Shown here one piece after another: positions 61,400 to 64,000 of a DNA stretch of 64,000 bases. The position numbers and the translations under genes are program-made. The stretch covers positions 1,514,631 to 1,578,630 of the forward strand of contig NZ_JAIOTY010000002.1 in assembly GCF_019931275.1 (NCBI RefSeq), written 5' to 3'. How positions within the stretch are numbered: position 1 is the first letter of the stretch; each line of letters opens with the position of its first letter. This DNA is from Nitratidesulfovibrio sp. SRB-5. GTDB taxonomy: Bacteria > Desulfobacterota > Desulfovibrionia > Desulfovibrionales > Desulfovibrionaceae. Under the pieces are notes generated by a model. That model saw only the letters and a list, made by a program, of their open reading frames with translations, searched no databases and was not told the DNA's origin.

Positions 61400-61431
61400 G
61401 AGTGGGCGTATGCAACGGCATACGCCCACTC
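61400..61431. terminator. Hairpin between convergent ltaE and autotransporter genes
   Basis: GAGTGGGCGTATGC (61400-61413) pairs exactly with GCATACGCCCACTC (61418-61431) across a 4-base loop. On the minus strand tttcatc follows. Confidence 0.65.
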
Positions 61432-61582
61432 ATGCATTTGTACGGAAAGCTTGTTCGATACATCGTAGTCGTAACAATCATTGCCCGCATGCAGCAGCCT
61501 GGGGCGAAATTCCGGCCACGCTTTGTTGCCGCGGCAAGCGGGCAGCCGCCATGCCGCAGCCAGGCCGGATATCAGGGGGACA

Positions 61583-63481
61583 TCAGAACTCGTACATCAG
61601 CGACAGGTTGCCGCCCACGCCTTCGCGTACGCCGGTGTAGCCCTGTGCGCCAAGGTCGAGCGAAAAGCCGCTGTCCGGCAGGGGCTTCCATATGATGCCC
61701 ATCTCGCCCACGCCCGTGCCGCCCTTCAGGGTTGGCGCGGGTGCGTCAACTCCGGCCACCACGCTGTGCGCCGTGCCGTCGAATTCATATTCCCATGCCG
61801 CGCCGGTGTACGGCGTGATGCATTTGTTCAGCGCGTAGCCAAAGCGCGCCCCAAGGCGGGTGCGGTACGAATCCACGTCGTCGAACGTTACCGGGTCGCC
61901 CAGTATGCGCACGTCCGCCCCCGTGGTGTGCGTCCAGAAGTACTTGCCGTACAGGTCAAGCCAGGCCTGTTCGCTGATGTTCCAGATATACCCCACGCCC
62001 GCGTGCGCACCGTAGTAGGCGACGTTGATGTCGTACTCGGCTTCTCCCAGCGTGGGGTTCAGGTCGTCGCTCCTGTAGTCGGAACTGAGCCTGCCCGCGC
62101 GCACCGTTGCCTCGGCGTACAGCCCGCGCGCCATGCCTTCGGTGGCTTCCACCCGGCCCAGCAGGCCGCCGCCAGCGGACCGGCTGTCGCCCCGGGCCGT
62201 GATGCTTTCGCCCGCAGCCGTTTCGTTGTGGCTGTCGTAGGAGCCGACGCTTGTTTCGAAGAAGGCCCCCACAAGCAGGTCCGCGCCGCTTACCGGCAGG
62301 CGTTTGGCCAGACCGGTCATGAGCGAGAAGCTCTGCATGTCCACGTGAGAGCCGGTTGCATAGCGGGATGTGCCGCCGGACGTGGCGCCAAAGCCAGCCC
62401 AGCCTGCCTGCGCCATGTTGTCCGCGCCAAGGACGGCTGCCGCGCGCGCGTTGCCCATGCCCGGCCCGGCCGCAAGGTCCGCGCCCTGTGTCACAAGGGC
62501 GACGTTGGCCGCCTTGCCCTCGGACGGGGATTTGCGCGCGCTTTCGTCCGTCTGCTCAATGCTGGTAACCCGGGCCACCAGGCTGTTGCCGATTTTTTCC
62601 AGGCCGAAGGTGTAGAGGCTGGAAATGCCCGCCATGCCCGTTGTGGTGTTGGTCATGCCCGTGTCGGCGTAGAGGGCACCGGTGCTTTTGATGAGGGTAA
62701 CGGTGTCGTTGACGGCCAGCGGGGTTCCGCCGCCCTCAATGCCCACGCCCACGGTGGTAGGGGCGGTGGAAGGGCCGCTGGAGGGTGTCTCGATAACAAC
62801 TCCGTTATTCACGGTGAGCACCGTATCGCCCGCCCGGACCGTATCAGGCAGGTAGAAGCGGAAGTGCTGGAACCCTTCGATGCCCGCTGCCTGAAGGTTC
62901 AGGGTATGGATTTCCAGTGTGTTGCCGGTGCGGTAGTCACCGGCGGGGCCAAACACGCGACCGCCAACAAGACCAGCGCTCAGTGTGGGGTTGCCGAAAA
63001 TGCGCAGGGTGTTGCCGGTGGCGGTGCCACCCCGGGAATACCCCCCGAATACCATGTAGCTTATGGTGCCGCCAGTGATGGTTACGATGTTGTTGCTGGC
63101 GTTGCCTGAACCGTCGCTGAAGCCGCCGTATATCCCTTCGCCGATATGTGTGCCGCCGGTGATTGTTACCCGGTTGCCATTGGCGTTGCCGCCATCGCTG
63201 TAGCCGCCGATTATGGGGCCGGTAATGCCTGTGTCGATGGTGAGGTTCCCGCCCGTGGCGTCAGTGGCGCCGGGCTGAAAGCTGCCAACGTAGCCGGAAT
63301 GCGCGAATTCGAAGCCCGGTAAGGTTTCGGTGGTGCCGCCAGAGTTGGCGGCCCACAGGGGCGCGCCCGGCGCGAGCAGCGCGAGAAAGAGTAGCGCCGC
63401 CGCAGCGCGCGCGGAATGGCTGCGCGTGCGCCGCGAAGGTTCGGTTGCCTGTGAAAGCCACAGGCGCAAGAGCAAGACCAT
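61583..63481 (-). CDS. Autotransporter with Gly-rich passenger
   Basis: The 632-residue protein has a long signal sequence (about 1-46, extended N-region then LLFLALLAPGAPLWA-A). A short beta-helix-like passenger follows, with repeats such as VTITGGTHIGEGIYGGFSDG and VTITGGTISYMVFGGYSRGG. The C-terminal autotransporter barrel (about 370-632) ends LSLMYEF with the terminal Phe. ATG 63481 follows AGGAGGGT. The frame extends upstream to 63745, but without a ribosome site or conserved sequence. It is probably surface-exposed; I see no protease or adhesin signature. Confidence 0.88.
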   Translation of the reverse strand: MVLLLRLWLSQATEPSRRTRSHSARAAAALLFLALLAPGAPLWAANSGGTTETLPGFEFAHSGYVGSFQPGATDATGGNLTIDTGITGPIIGGYSDGGNANGNRVTITGGTHIGEGIYGGFSDGSGNASNNIVTITGGTISYMVFGGYSRGGTATGNTLRIFGNPTLSAGLVGGRVFGPAGDYRTGNTLEIHTLNLQAAGIEGFQHFRFYLPDTVRAGDTVLTVNNGVVIETPSSGPSTAPTTVGVGIEGGGTPLAVNDTVTLIKSTGALYADTGMTNTTTGMAGISSLYTFGLEKIGNSLVARVTSIEQTDESARKSPSEGKAANVALVTQGADLAAGPGMGNARAAAVLGADNMAQAGWAGFGATSGGTSRYATGSHVDMQSFSLMTGLAKRLPVSGADLLVGAFFETSVGSYDSHNETAAGESITARGDSRSAGGGLLGRVEATEGMARGLYAEATVRAGRLSSDYRSDDLNPTLGEAEYDINVAYYGAHAGVGYIWNISEQAWLDLYGKYFWTHTTGADVRILGDPVTFDDVDSYRTRLGARFGYALNKCITPYTGAAWEYEFDGTAHSVVAGVDAPAPTLKGGTGVGEMGIIWKPLPDSGFSLDLGAQGYTGVREGVGGNLSLMYEF

Positions 63482-64000
63482 GAGACCCTCCTGATGTCGT
63501 GACGTGGTGTTTCCCCTGACGGTTTGCGGGTGCAAATATGCCCGGTGCAGCACACGCTGGCATCGGGCATTTATTGCGGCATCAGCCGTTTGGGGAATTG
63601 TCTGCACGAGATCAATGATAACAGGATGTTCTGGCCTTGTAAATCTATTTCGCCCCGTATGGGCAGCATATGAAGGCCCCTGGCAAGGAGGCGGTGTGGT
63701 ATTTTGGGCAAAAATGCCCAAAGCTGCATGCAGGGGCTTTTCCACAGTACTGCATCAGATGGTTCCGCGTCCGGTTATGCGCAGGTTTCTGCAATATGTC
63801 CTGCAATCTGTTTCGCGCCATGGCCTGCAACAGGTTCGGCCATTGGTTCGCCGTGAGGCAGGCGGCAACGCTGTGGTGCCACTGGAAAGCAGGGGGTTGG
63901 GGCGCGATGCTACGCTTCTGCCCGTGCTTTGCTTACAGCCGTACTTTGGCATACAGCCGGGCAAGCCACGGGAGCGAATACAACATCAGGCGCAGCATGA
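63482..64000. other. Region upstream of the autotransporter, no supported gene
   Basis: The sequence is less GC-rich than the flanks and should hold the autotransporter promoter. A frame from ATG 63759 stays open to the window end on the plus strand, but it lacks a ribosome site and GC3 bias, so I do not call it. Confidence 0.4.

Noticed and set aside
63759-64000. Plus-strand frame open to the window end
   Set aside because: No ribosome site, low GC at third positions and no recognisable sequence; it could only be revisited with the next part of the chromosome.
1-64000. tRNA, rRNA or transposase genes
   Set aside because: I looked for TPsiC-like ggttcgaatcc motifs, rRNA core sequence and DDE-type transposase motifs on both strands by eye and saw none; a tRNAscan run would be decisive.

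Overview
This 64 kb window is high-GC bacterial chromosome and looks like a Desulfovibrio/Nitratidesulfovibrio-type sulfate reducer. The genus call is inference. It rests on strong G/C bias at third codon positions, a KorDABC-type and an IorAB-type 2-oxoacid:ferredoxin oxidoreductase, a DUF362 ferredoxin protein, several small proteins with no family I recognise, and terminator-like intergenic repeats of the kind seen in that group. I found no rRNA, tRNA, CRISPR array, transposase or prophage. The sequence is mainly core chromosome with short accessory patches.

Layout. 0-2.3 kb: the C-terminal end of a CheA/CheW-like protein, an AT-rich island, and a repetitive charged lipoprotein. 2.5-8.2 kb (minus): an EAL-CBS-GGDEF cyclic-di-GMP protein and a Cache-PAS histidine kinase. 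8.4-9.7 kb: a short upstream ORF overlapping a family 9 (heptosyltransferase) glycosyltransferase. 9.9-13.1 kb (minus): proA, nadD and a TPR protein. 13.6-18.4 kb: a membrane TPR protein, iorA, iorB and a sigma-54 activator, then a GNAT acetyltransferase. 19.7-23.2 kb (minus): a small conserved protein, a palindromic element and the korDABC operon. 23.7-27.7 kb: a small protein, a fused FakA-FakB-like (DAK2-DegV) protein and a HAD phosphatase. 27.9-32.5 kb: a phnD-phnC-phnE-phnE transporter with a clear sigma-70 promoter, a fold-back element and a PfpI/DJ-1 protein. 32.6-38.6 kb: a DUF362 ferredoxin protein, an MFS exporter, a mini zinc-ribbon protein and a Lon-like protease. 39.0-42.1 kb: two glycosyltransferase-type genes translationally coupled to an LpxR-type lipid A deacylase. 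42.2-45.5 kb: a second AT-rich island, an XRE regulator and a chemoreceptor. 45.6-53.0 kb: hemC, an FmdB zinc ribbon, gmhA, nadK, an ARMT1/DUF89-like protein, a DUF4254 protein and gatB. 53.3-57.5 kb (minus): phoH, pgpH (7TM-HD) and ybeY. 58-63.5 kb: a serine-rich hypothetical protein, a glycosyltransferase, threonine aldolase and an autotransporter.

Functionally the window combines amino-acid-derived 2-oxoacid metabolism feeding ferredoxin, NAD(P) biosynthesis (nadD, nadK), LPS core and lipid A functions (gmhA, GT9, LpxR), ribosome/RNA maturation (phoH-ybeY), phosphonate-type uptake and several signalling proteins.

The most unusual feature is the abundance of short tandem repeats (9-15 bp units). 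They lie between genes and also inside housekeeping genes, where they encode low-complexity Cys/His-rich or charged segments (nadD tail, ybeY loop, DUF362 tail, pgpH tail, the lipoprotein). Two large nested palindromes (20.1 kb and 31.7 kb) are candidate non-autonomous mobile or structured-RNA elements.
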